A stretch of 64,000 nt of DNA from NCBI RefSeq assembly GCF_003480915.1, contig NZ_QUKD01000005.1:62001-126000 (forward strand), written 5' to 3'. Below the pieces are notes generated by a model. It saw only the letters and a program-made list of their open reading frames with translations, was not told the origin of the DNA and made no database searches. Shown one piece after another: positions 44,301 through 51,566 of the stretch; within the stretch, counting starts at the first letter, position 1, and each line of letters begins with the position of its first letter. Source of the DNA: Parabacteroides sp. TM07-1AC (lineage in GTDB: Bacteria; Bacteroidota; Bacteroidia; Bacteroidales; Tannerellaceae). The translations under genes were made by a program, and so were the position numbers.

Positions 44301-45731
44301 AGTAATACCTACCGGTAATTTTATGGTCTTATCCGATTCATCATAGGCTGTTGCCCAATCTGCAGTTATCCCATCATTCCATTTACATGTTATAGAATAA
44401 GCTTCCAGCCATTTAGCATAATATTTTTTATTTCCGGGAGTTACGATTTTTGAAACAGGATTCTCAATGCAAGATTCGTCTTCATACCATCCGGCAAATT
44501 TAAAACCTGTACGCTTAGGAGTAGGCAAGATCAAATCCTTATTTTTATAATCTTCTATTATAAAGTTTGAAACATAATCTCCATCTAAAACACCATTATT
44601 CAAATCATATTGCACAGTGTATATCTGAGACCAATAAGCATAGAATATTTTATTTCCAGTATCTCCTGCCTCAACTTGTGTTACCTGAGTTGTATACTGA
44701 TCATCATTATACCAACCTAAAAAACGATAGCCTTCACGAAGCGGATCTTTTAATGAGATCGTACCTGATTCCACATGATAAGTTTTCGGATTATTATTTG
44801 TATCTCCAGCTTTTATATTGTTGTAAGTTATACTATAATCTTCGCGCTGAAAAACAATTGCTACATTTTTACTACTAGCAGGCATATCAAAAGATAAAAC
44901 AGAAGGTTCTATTAATTTATATCCTTTCTCTGCTGTAGGCTCCACCACTACTTTTTCTCCACTTGCAGCCCAAGATGCTATCTGATCATCAATCTTTAAT
45001 ACACAAGAACCTTTCCCCGTAACGGTAGTTGAAAGTGTATAAACCGGCTTAATTGTAATAACACCAGATATGGAATTAGCTATAAGATCAGGACTTCCTA
45101 AATGTTTATTATCCCGATATGGTTTATAACCTGTTTCACAGAGATCTTCCAGTTTTTGTCCATTTTCAATCTTTATAGAAACACCTCCTCCTTCATTACT
45201 AACCTGTCCACCTTTAAAATTAACTGTACCACTTGCTAATCTTAAAGATGCAGATGAACTGTTTGTATAAATATCAGCTCCATCCAAAATGTTTACAACA
45301 CCACCATTTGTTATTGTTATAGATTCATAGCTTGTACTATAAACGGTAGAACTAATATTCAAAGTACCTCCATCTACCCAGATTGTAGAAGAAGTTGAAC
45401 TTCCACAATAAATTGAACCACTCCCTTTTACTGTAAAAATAGCACCTTTTCTAATCATTAATAAATCACCGTTATTCCTATATAAACTAGAACCATTCAA
45501 ATTAAGAGTAATATTACCTCCTGTTAAATTCAAGTTATTTGAAGTAAATTCCGTATTTTTTTTCAGAGTGACAATATCACCGCTATACGACGCATAAGAA
45601 CTTCCCAAACCATTACATGCTCTTGCAAATCCCTTAGCATCAGATATATCCTTCGTCCATCCTTCATTCGATACCTGCATCAATACTAATACAAGTAACA
45701 AACTTCTTATCATCATTATCTTTCTTTCCAT
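41361..45731 (-). CDS. Large type IX secreted repeat protein (InlB B-repeats)
   Basis: 1456 residues from the ATG at 45731, which directly begins the signal peptide MERKIMMIRSLLLVLVLM; an open extension of 50 codons upstream reads through a REP-like hairpin and is rejected. After the signal comes a serine/glycine/asparagine-rich stretch (about 30-190) with a right-handed beta-helix look. Six tandem Listeria/Bacteroides (Flg_new/InlB B) repeats follow in about 310-740, each with GYxFxGWYxD and ending in YAKW. Several Big/beta-sandwich-like modules come next (KYTVTVNGLK-type, VKVSGLKLNSYEVAVSQT). The end, LYIWDYKGSLFRNQTIPAGEYTMSLPSG, is a type A sorting domain. Probable surface adhesin; no ligand can be named. 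Confidence 0.85.
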   Translation of the reverse strand: MERKIMMIRSLLLVLVLMQVSNEGWTKDISDAKGFARACNGLGSSYASYSGDIVTLKKNTEFTSNNLNLTGGNITLNLNGSSLYRNNGDLLMIRKGAIFTVKGSGSIYCGSSTSSTIWVDGGTLNISSTVYSTSYESITITNGGVVNILDGADIYTNSSSASLRLASGTVNFKGGQVSNEGGGVSIKIENGQKLEDLCETGYKPYRDNKHLGSPDLIANSISGVITIKPVYTLSTTVTGKGSCVLKIDDQIASWAASGEKVVVEPTAEKGYKLIEPSVLSFDMPASSKNVAIVFQREDYSITYNNIKAGDTNNNPKTYHVESGTISLKDPLREGYRFLGWYNDDQYTTQVTQVEAGDTGNKIFYAYWSQIYTVQYDLNNGVLDGDYVSNFIIEDYKNKDLILPTPKRTGFKFAGWYEDESCIENPVSKIVTPGNKKYYAKWLEAYSITCKWNDGITADWATAYDESDKTIKLPVGITRSGYTFVGWFDNASCTGSSIAEVPQGSTGDKVFYAKWNIIQYKLNFYLYDGNSESLPKSYTVEDEVKLPIPQKANFTFKGWYLSGSFDGMPISTIAKNTTGDMELHAKWSLFEYTITLNTGMNIELSPIPYTVETDGYVLPKNLKRNGYAFAGWYKDKDCTLAFGTTIPKGTNGDFMLYAKWESAKYTITYNTYSDVKVPSSTYTIEEDVTLPVPQRTAYSFAGWYESDRLEGEPIMAIEKGSTGNRTLYAKWSSGSVVNIVKAANGTFTVKNGDTEVKSGDYVGQGTKLTLTATPTAPYTLSKWVVNGKDVTGNPVTVEMPASGGLAISAVFADNRVAASAPEIVTNPVNTDKIAKGETVKVQLQKTDESTSLYYSVDGAPDKAYTGEFMVSSSKDTLVFKAIARKTDYKDGVTTRLFIFDNSRITLTFDLPLGVKATNPTGGDVVTATTTGGSFEFKLTVDKDYYTNLDSMVVSANDSTITGNASGLYTLTNCSSDITVTVSGLKAKTCTVTLQQTENGQIKFTDGADETASEVGYGSSVSITAVADEDFKFLQWNTGSQSNPLNLTVSRDTTISARFISDYKSYMMTLPQMEGVTVKPFSGYSTEVKKDGTFKFYLVLAKGYREGNLVVRANGEELTKNKGGYAIYHINKNISISVDGIVRDSIKLTLPDHVTAKVVETMSDVAGQGLFEETMLLLQAKAPEGKIFSKWTDGKTDNPRMATAVDAAQLIPLFTDKEDAAYAKVILNQSPGAGITGANSNMDAVKSGDVVQLKVVLLPAYSQSEVVLTADDKVLIPETSLRAASETKTYVYNLPVDKDGITVKVSGLKLNSYEVAVSQTNGGTVSAVPAGKVIHGDKVQLKAEAASGMLFVKWWDGNTLNPYPYTVTSDTEVKACFVGTESTVDNESIRKDDKVSVSVTGRVLSVAVAEKSALYIWDYKGSLFRNQTIPAGEYTMSLPSGVYLVKVGDMIVRKVVVR

Positions 45732-45837
45732 ATCTTTTCCTATATTTCCATCCGGAAGTTTTTTCATTTCTTCCGAATGTATTTGAGTTCTCATTTTATA
45801 TCGAATGAAAAATATGTCAAACTCAAGGTTTAATATG

Positions 45838-45857
45838 AAAGGCGGATCAAGTCCGCC
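45838..45857 (-). repeat. REP-like hairpin upstream of the repeat protein gene
   Basis: GGCGGA and TCCGCC pair around TCAAG at 45841-45857; on the minus strand the block reads CATGGCGGACTTGATCCGCC. Similar palindromes recur in many bacterial genomes and often yield CHGGLDPP when translated, which is what the rejected N-terminal extension of the repeat protein reads. Only one copy was seen in the window. Confidence 0.6.
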
Positions 45858-45938
45858 ATGACAGAACCTCTGTTTTGACACAATCCCATTATTTTATTCT
45901 TAATCAACCGTTCTATGAAGTACTGAAGCAAGCAAAAA

Positions 45939-46047
45939 CTTACTTAGTAAGTATGCCTCCGGTTACTCGGTAAGTAAACCGCCAGCTACTTAGTAAGTAA
46001 GTTTCTATCTACTTATCGAGTAAGCTTGATCTTACTTGATAAGCAGG
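45939..46047. repeat. Intergenic array of about 22-bp palindromic repeats (array B)
   Basis: Five units of a TACTTAGTA-type palindrome (ACTTACTTAGTAAGT, TTACTCGGTAAG, CTACTTAGTAAGTAAG, CTACTTATCGAGTAAG, CTTACTTGATAAG) have centres near 45945, 45968, 45991, 46016 and 46037, spacing 21-25 bases. They fill the gap between HigA and the repeat protein gene. Together with the REP-like hairpin it accounts for most of the 372-base gap 45732-46103; nothing else is seen there. Confidence 0.8.
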
Positions 46048-46103
46048 TTTTCTTCTGAATTTGGAATCAGAAAGGAAGGAAATATTTTTTATCGAGAAGG
46101 TAT

Positions 46104-46421
46104 TTACCAAAGAGCGACCTTGCCCAATGAGCCTAAATCAAGGTTTGCCGATTTTACGCCCATAGCTCTGAAAGCTCGGACAATCGTTGAGAAATTGACG
46201 CTTTTTCCACTTTCTATTTTGGATATTTGCGCCCTCTTGACACCCATCAATTCCCCCAATTGCTCTTGGGTGAGATTCTTGGCTTCACGAATTTGCTTGA
46301 TAGCCTCGCCGATTAGGAAATTGTTAATATCATCTTCATACTTTTCCCGTTCCGGAGTGCCTCTTACACCTAATAGCCTGTCTAAAGCTTCCTCTTCTGT
46401 ATAAAATTTCATTTTTTCCAT
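46104..46421 (-). CDS. higA: XRE-family antitoxin, HigA-type
   Basis: 105 residues with one helix-turn-helix in the C-terminal half (about 48-90): IREAKNLTQEQLGELMGVKRAQISKIESG, then NFSTIVRAFRAMGV. The N-terminal half MEKMKFYTEEEALDRLLGVRGTPERE is typical of HigA partners of the Gp49-like toxins. It follows the toxin gene by eight bases. It should neutralise the toxin and repress the promoter upstream of the toxin, where a palindromic operator candidate is present. Confidence 0.9.
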   Translation of the reverse strand: MEKMKFYTEEEALDRLLGVRGTPEREKYEDDINNFLIGEAIKQIREAKNLTQEQLGELMGVKRAQISKIESGKSVNFSTIVRAFRAMGVKSANLDLGSLGKVALW

Positions 46422-46429
46422 ATTTCTAA

Positions 46430-46768
46430 TTATTTAGAATCGAAATATTGTTTCCTAATTTCTTTTGCCTTAACAATCTCCTTTAGTGGAGTTTTTTGAG
46501 TTTTCTTAATAAAACCATGAGTAGCGATTACCAAAGTATCTTTTTCTGTATCCCAAAATGCTAATAACCTATAAGCAATTCCGTTATACACAGATCTAAA
46601 TTCCCAAATGTCCGTACCATCCAATTTTTTAAATAATTCTTTGTCAAGAACAAACTTACTTTTGTTTACATTATACATGATCTTAGCTCTCGCTTTGACA
46701 TCAATGCTATCTAAAAAATCAATAGCTTCATCCGAATATATGATTTTAAACTTCGCTTTTGCTTTCAT
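46430..46768 (-). CDS. higB: HigB/RelE-type toxin (Gp49-like)
   Basis: 112 residues of the RelE/ParE fold: AKFKIIYSDEAIDFLDSIDVKARAKIMYNV, then the basic core DGTDIWEFRSVYNGIAYRLLAFWD and the diagnostic THGFIKKTQKTPLKEIVKAKEIRKQYF. Members cut mRNA in translating ribosomes. It lies first in the operon, ahead of its antitoxin, as in HigBA systems. The conserved arginine in YRLLAF and the lysines near the C-terminus are present, so activity is plausible. Confidence 0.9.
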   Translation of the reverse strand: MKAKAKFKIIYSDEAIDFLDSIDVKARAKIMYNVNKSKFVLDKELFKKLDGTDIWEFRSVYNGIAYRLLAFWDTEKDTLVIATHGFIKKTQKTPLKEIVKAKEIRKQYFDSK

Positions 46769-46786
46769 AGTCTTAAGTTTATGCTA

Positions 46787-46818
46787 CAAAGATAGCAAAA
46801 CGTTCCCTTTTAGGAAAC
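46787..46818 (-). promoter_or_regulatory. higBA promoter with palindromic operator candidate
   Basis: TATCTTTG (minus strand) at 46787-46794 is a TAnnTTTG box 18 bases before the toxin ATG. Just upstream, 46802-46818 is a near-perfect palindrome (GTTTCCT, three bases, AGGGAAC on the minus strand, one mismatch), placed between the expected -33 and -7 boxes, where HigA binding would block transcription. Confidence 0.6.
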
Positions 46819-46901
46819 ATTTCTGACTATTTTTATTCCAGAATCTTCCTGCATTCCAAATCCCATTACTTCAAAGAACAATTCGATGGATAATTCTCCA
46901 C

Positions 46902-48554
46902 CTACTCAAACACCAACTCCAACTCATCCAGCAACAACACGCTACTCGTACTGCCCGTAAAGTAATCACCATACTTACTGGCGGAAGCGACGATCAATAT
47001 ATAAGTCGGTTTTGTTGTTTGATCACGATATTCCATGTCGATACGGAACTGGGTGTAATCTTTGACAGTTTCCCCCTGAACCAGCTGACCGAAGGCGAGC
47101 AGATTCTCATTGTTCCAGGTCAGGTCGACAAATGTTCCGGTATTCGTATTGACAGGGAACGGAGATGTCCAGCCGGAAAACAAAGCCATATAGATATGAC
47201 AAGAATCCTTACGCCCTTCCAGCTCCTTATACGGATCTTTCGCTTTATCAATGGTACCGGAATTGTATTTATAATAGCCACGCAAAGCAGATGGACGACC
47301 CGTATACGGACGACCGAAGTTCAACGAAGCACCACTCAGTCCTTCAACCTTACCAAAAGTCCCGGTATACAAACTACCGGCAGCAAACACACCGGCTACC
47401 GTTTTACTTTCCAGACGAGCAGCTTTCCCCTTTACGACATCACTGGTTTCCGGAGAAGTCGGATTCGCTTCACCTACGGCATTCGAGCCTTTGTTTCCTG
47501 AATCCCAGAAATAATTCTCCGGAGTCAGATCAAGGTCGGCATACCAGCTTTTGCCGTCTTTGAACCAATCGTCCAATGAGAGGTTTGGCACCAACTCCAC
47601 CGCCTCCGTCGTAAATGTTTTGATATCCTCGGATGCACCATCCACCGTTAACTGATATTCATACTCCATGCCCGGTTTAAGATGCGTAAAGACCAACGTG
47701 AAGTTTCCTTCTTCATCTATCTCTATTTCGCTGGAAAGCACTTCCTCCCAGCCTTCTTCCGAATCAGCCTTTGTCTCCGCCTGCGGTTTACCGCGATAGC
47801 AAGCCGAAACCTGTCCGGTCAATGTCTTACCCGTCACAACCGCCCGCTTTGCCCATGCCGACAAAGAGGTAAACGACATTCCGGCAGGCGGATACGCCAC
47901 ACTCACGGTCCATTCTTCCGTTTCATCAAAAGCGGATACCTGGAAGATGCGAGGACGGGTAAAATCGGTTACCTCCGACGGTTCGGGTGTCGTTTTTGCG
48001 ATGCTGCTACCTAACTGGAAGGTCTCTATTTTCACATTACGCAAAGAAGGCTGGGCTGTTGAATCCACATATATAATTACATTATGCGTATCAGCATCGA
48101 TCAGGGAAGCCCCCAGCTGGTTTGCAACAGTTACTTTACGCAGTATATCATGTACCACCGTCACTTTCCAGGGATAATCCTGATACAAACGAAGCAGAAA
48201 AGAAACCGGTTTCTTAAAGTTCATTCGCGTATTGACCGTCTCGGGCAAACTGTCAACCGACACAAATCCGGTATCCGGGAAATGGCGGAAGTCTTTGCAA
48301 GCTACAGAATCCGGTATAACGGTCATACCCGAAGTAACGACCAGCTTTTCCACTCTCAGGTCCCTCAGGTCCAATGTATCCGCCACCTTTACAGAGACGG
48401 AAGCCGAAGTCTTATCGATCTTTACCGAAGTCTGTCCTTCAACGGCAAGCTCTTCGATAATCCCTTCGATGGTAGGATAAGGCAGATCGTTTTCCACACA
48501 GCCTGTCAGCAGCAGACCTACTAAAAAACACCAGATACTATTTCTTCCCTTCAT
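46902..48554 (-). CDS. PCMD-domain lipoprotein
   Basis: 550 residues, a predicted lipoprotein (lipobox LLTGC, Cys19). Beta-rich N-terminal domains with repeated VxVxDTLDLRDL and TVSVAYPPAG-type segments (about 40-330) are followed by a C-terminal PCMD domain (putative carbohydrate metabolism domain) from about 330: LSLDDWFKDGKSWYADLDLTPENYFWDSGNKG, GKAARLESKTVAGVFAAGSLYTG, then PSALRGYYKYN and LLDELELVFE at the end. Other PCMD proteins are thought to bind glycans; none is well characterised. Last gene of the six-gene operon, nine bases after the barrel gene. Confidence 0.85.
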   Translation of the reverse strand: MKGRNSIWCFLVGLLLTGCVENDLPYPTIEGIIEELAVEGQTSVKIDKTSASVSVKVADTLDLRDLRVEKLVVTSGMTVIPDSVACKDFRHFPDTGFVSVDSLPETVNTRMNFKKPVSFLLRLYQDYPWKVTVVHDILRKVTVANQLGASLIDADTHNVIIYVDSTAQPSLRNVKIETFQLGSSIAKTTPEPSEVTDFTRPRIFQVSAFDETEEWTVSVAYPPAGMSFTSLSAWAKRAVVTGKTLTGQVSACYRGKPQAETKADSEEGWEEVLSSEIEIDEEGNFTLVFTHLKPGMEYEYQLTVDGASEDIKTFTTEAVELVPNLSLDDWFKDGKSWYADLDLTPENYFWDSGNKGSNAVGEANPTSPETSDVVKGKAARLESKTVAGVFAAGSLYTGTFGKVEGLSGASLNFGRPYTGRPSALRGYYKYNSGTIDKAKDPYKELEGRKDSCHIYMALFSGWTSPFPVNTNTGTFVDLTWNNENLLAFGQLVQGETVKDYTQFRIDMEYRDQTTKPTYILIVASASKYGDYFTGSTSSVLLLDELELVFE

Positions 48555-48563
48555 GCCCTGTTT

Positions 48564-49304
48564 TTACAAATAAAAGACAATACCTAAATCGATCGACAAC
48601 AGATTGATCTTGAAATTAGCGGAACTTGCCGTGCGTTTCCCTTTATATACCTGATCTTTTGTCTGATCATACCAGTTGAAGTTCAAACCTGCCACACTAA
48701 CCGAAGCCTCAGCTGCCACATAATCGTTAATAAAGACAGTCAGACCGGGAGCCACACCGATATTCAGGTTATGCTTTAACTGATACATACCGGAAAGATC
48801 GATTCCTGTACCTGAGCTACTGTTACTTTCTGAATAACCATACGACACACGCGCCTCATTAAACAATCCGAAACGCTTGCTGTCTCCCAGATTCAAATAG
48901 GTACGGAGAAAGATCGCCGCCGTATATGTATTGGATACAGACTTAAAATTATCGACATCAAAGCTCAGATCGTCACCCAGTTCCAGAGATATATTACCTA
49001 TATCCGTATTGGTACGTGAATAGGAGAAACGACCGCCGATACTAATATTGTCGCGAATAAAATAACTCACCAACGGAGTCACCTTAAAGGTATACCCTTC
49101 GCTATTAATATCCTTCAACACAGATAAAAACTCAAAGTTTTCGTCCACATGTTCGCTATAGGAAAACGTAGTACCAACCATCCATTGCCCTTTCGGGATA
49201 AAAGTTTTCATCAGAATACCCCGGTCATACTTGTTCTCCTTTGCCTTCGCCGGCAATACAGAACAACATATCAACAATATGGTAAGGGATAAGAGTTGTT
49301 TCAT
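48564..49304 (-). CDS. Small outer-membrane beta-barrel protein
   Basis: 246 residues: signal peptide MKQLLSLTILLICCSVLPAKA, then alternating strands rich in Tyr, Ser and Asn (GQWMVGTTFSYSEH, YTFKVTPLVSYFIRDNISIGGRFSYSRT, GLFNEARVSYGYSESN, NIGVAPGLTVFINDYVAAEASVS), ending LGIVFYL with a terminal aromatic-type residue pattern as in barrels. About ten strands can be counted by eye. The only barrel in the operon; it could anchor or assemble the lipoproteins around it. Gaps to its neighbours are three and nine bases. Confidence 0.85.
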   Translation of the reverse strand: MKQLLSLTILLICCSVLPAKAKENKYDRGILMKTFIPKGQWMVGTTFSYSEHVDENFEFLSVLKDINSEGYTFKVTPLVSYFIRDNISIGGRFSYSRTNTDIGNISLELGDDLSFDVDNFKSVSNTYTAAIFLRTYLNLGDSKRFGLFNEARVSYGYSESNSSSGTGIDLSGMYQLKHNLNIGVAPGLTVFINDYVAAEASVSVAGLNFNWYDQTKDQVYKGKRTASSANFKINLLSIDLGIVFYL

Positions 49305-49307
49305 ATT

Positions 49308-51557
49308 CTAGTTTAATTCGTTTATATTTACCGGTGTCATATCTCCAGCCATAGAAGCGGGAATGGCAGAATCATTGTAGTCATAATTCAATTCGAACTC
49401 ATCCAAAAGCAAGTAACTGTCCGTTGAACCTTTAAAAAACTCTCCTTTACTGCTTGATGCAGCCATAATAATAAGGTATACTTTCTCATCTGCTTTCGGC
49501 AATCGAGAATATATCAACGGTATATTGAACTGTTCATAATTTGCAACTTCCTGCTGAGTCTTCATTTCACCATAAGCGATCACACCGCTATCTGTAGGAT
49601 CGAAAGTCACGACACCTTTTATATCTGTCCGTAACGACACCAAGATATATTGCTTAGTAGCCAAAGCTATATAAATAACGGCCTCATCCGTCTCGCTTGT
49701 TGATGTCTCTTTATTATCCACCCAATTAATCTTACCCGGGTGATATTTATACCATCCCTGTAAAGCAGTCGGATAACCATTGTGCAATTGTCCGTACTTC
49801 AGCTTAGCACCTGCAGTAGAAACTTCCTGTACAGAACCAGAGAATATACTACCTGCAGAGAACGCACCGATACCAATAGCTCCGGCCCAACGAGAAGTTA
49901 ATCTGGCAGCTTTCCCTTGTTTGACATCCGAGTCTTCTCCCTGCAACAGGACTTCCCCCCCGGATGCAGCACCCCGGTTCCCGGATTCCCAAAAAATACC
50001 TCCAGTAGAATTTACCCCCACGGCATAAATATAATCGACCTTCCCTAAAGCTCCCTGATCATTACGTTTACCCCATTGGTCAAAATTCAAGTTCGGCACC
50101 TCAAATGGCTTAGTTAAACTAAAAACGACAGGTTCACACTTCATCGCACTATTATCCGCCGATTCAATCCAATACGAATATTCTGTATCAGGAGTTAATC
50201 CAATCACCAAAGCTGACAAATTTCCTTCCACATCTCGCTGAACAACATCAACCTTCTTCGGTTCTCCGTCTGCTGCCTTCAACATGAAATAACTGGATTC
50301 ATCCAGACAAACACCTTTCAATACAGCAAAGTGCGTCCATTTGATAGGCTCTTCTACATATGCATCCACATCCGGCATTATCTTGAAGGAGAAATCAATG
50401 GATGTTTCCTGATTGATATTGTCGAGTAAGGTGACTGTAAAGGTATGTATGGTTGGTTTGCGATCTATAGTTTTCAGATAAGATAACATAGTCGAAAGAT
50501 CCAACTCATAGTTCACATAAAGTTCTTCCTCTTCAATAGACTTACCCGGCAAACGAGGGAATCCCAATTGGGCAGCCCGCTCTGCAATCACTTCATCGGT
50601 CATTTCAAATTCCGCCAATCCGAAAGTACCGAACACCGGAGAGTCGGTTGTCACCTTAAATGATTGAACACTGTTTTTCTTACCTATACGATAAACCAAA
50701 CCTACTGTCCCTGCCACGGGTACATCCATACCGTCCACGATCTCCGGATGCTGATAAATCCCTTCATCCGTAAAACCTTGAAGTCGCAAAGAAGGTTCTC
50801 CCATTTGTGTCAAATCCTCTTCACGGATAAAGATCGGACAGGTTATTTCTTTATGCTCTTCATCAATAGTGATATCGAAATCGATACCGGCATCCGTATC
50901 TCCCGGTCCCTGGTTATCTATCTCAAACTTAAAAGTATAATGATATTTCGGCTCAATATTCGGATATACTCGTTTAATGACAAACTCGTTGCCGTCCCGA
51001 TTCACCAACCTTAGCTTAAGCGCCAACTTTTCAGGTGCAAAATATCCGGCACGGTACTCATCGCGGGTATAAGTCAGCGAACCGGAAGAGTTACTCACTT
51101 CCGTTTGATAATCAGTGAAATATTCTTTCAGTTGAGAAGCTTCAACCGAAACCTTTGTATTATGGATAGTACAAGTCACTTTTGCATTTGTTATCTCGCC
51201 TTGCTTCACTTCCACTGTTTCCTGCCCAGCATAGAAAGGAGCTTCCCATGCAGCAGCACCATCATGATTAGAACTAACGGCAACCGTATATGTTCCGACC
51301 GGCAATATCAATCGTTCACCTTTTACCTCCTCCAGATAATCATTATAAACTTTCAACGTATCTTCTTCTCCTTTAATGATCGCTACCCGGAGCGATTCAT
51401 AAGTTACTGCCGATGTAGCCCGGGTCTGCAAAGATGCATCTTCCTCCACATTCAAATAAAGCATACCGGTTGGAAGTCCCTCCGTATCGTCCTTACATGA
51501 AAGACAAAAAGTCATTAACAGGCAAAGAATGTATCCTATTATCCTTTTATAGTCCAT
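49308..51557 (-). CDS. DUF4493 plus PCMD lipoprotein
   Basis: 749 residues, lipobox LSC with Cys21. An N-terminal DUF4493-type domain (about 30-240) has the shared pattern: GMLYLNVEED, ILPVGTYTVAVSSNHDG, EAPFYAGQETVEVKQGE, VTCTIHNTKVSVEASQLKEYFTDY and DEYRAGYFAPEKLAL. A middle beta domain (about 260-480) follows. The C-terminal PCMD domain starts near 485 (NLNFDQWGKRNDQG, IFWESGNRGAASGGE, GKAARLTSRW, FKGSTDSYLLLDEFELNY), closely parallel to the PCMD at 46902. Ten bases after the 458-residue protein. Surface or periplasmic location inferred from the lipobox. Confidence 0.87.
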   Translation of the reverse strand: MDYKRIIGYILCLLMTFCLSCKDDTEGLPTGMLYLNVEEDASLQTRATSAVTYESLRVAIIKGEEDTLKVYNDYLEEVKGERLILPVGTYTVAVSSNHDGAAAWEAPFYAGQETVEVKQGEITNAKVTCTIHNTKVSVEASQLKEYFTDYQTEVSNSSGSLTYTRDEYRAGYFAPEKLALKLRLVNRDGNEFVIKRVYPNIEPKYHYTFKFEIDNQGPGDTDAGIDFDITIDEEHKEITCPIFIREEDLTQMGEPSLRLQGFTDEGIYQHPEIVDGMDVPVAGTVGLVYRIGKKNSVQSFKVTTDSPVFGTFGLAEFEMTDEVIAERAAQLGFPRLPGKSIEEEELYVNYELDLSTMLSYLKTIDRKPTIHTFTVTLLDNINQETSIDFSFKIMPDVDAYVEEPIKWTHFAVLKGVCLDESSYFMLKAADGEPKKVDVVQRDVEGNLSALVIGLTPDTEYSYWIESADNSAMKCEPVVFSLTKPFEVPNLNFDQWGKRNDQGALGKVDYIYAVGVNSTGGIFWESGNRGAASGGEVLLQGEDSDVKQGKAARLTSRWAGAIGIGAFSAGSIFSGSVQEVSTAGAKLKYGQLHNGYPTALQGWYKYHPGKINWVDNKETSTSETDEAVIYIALATKQYILVSLRTDIKGVVTFDPTDSGVIAYGEMKTQQEVANYEQFNIPLIYSRLPKADEKVYLIIMAASSSKGEFFKGSTDSYLLLDEFELNYDYNDSAIPASMAGDMTPVNINELN

Positions 51558-51566
51558 ATCTATCGC

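Noticed and set aside
45732..45881. N-terminal extension of the giant surface protein by 50 residues
   Set aside because: It reads through a REP-like hairpin and places 50 residues before a clear signal peptide. The ATG at 45731 is the sensible start.
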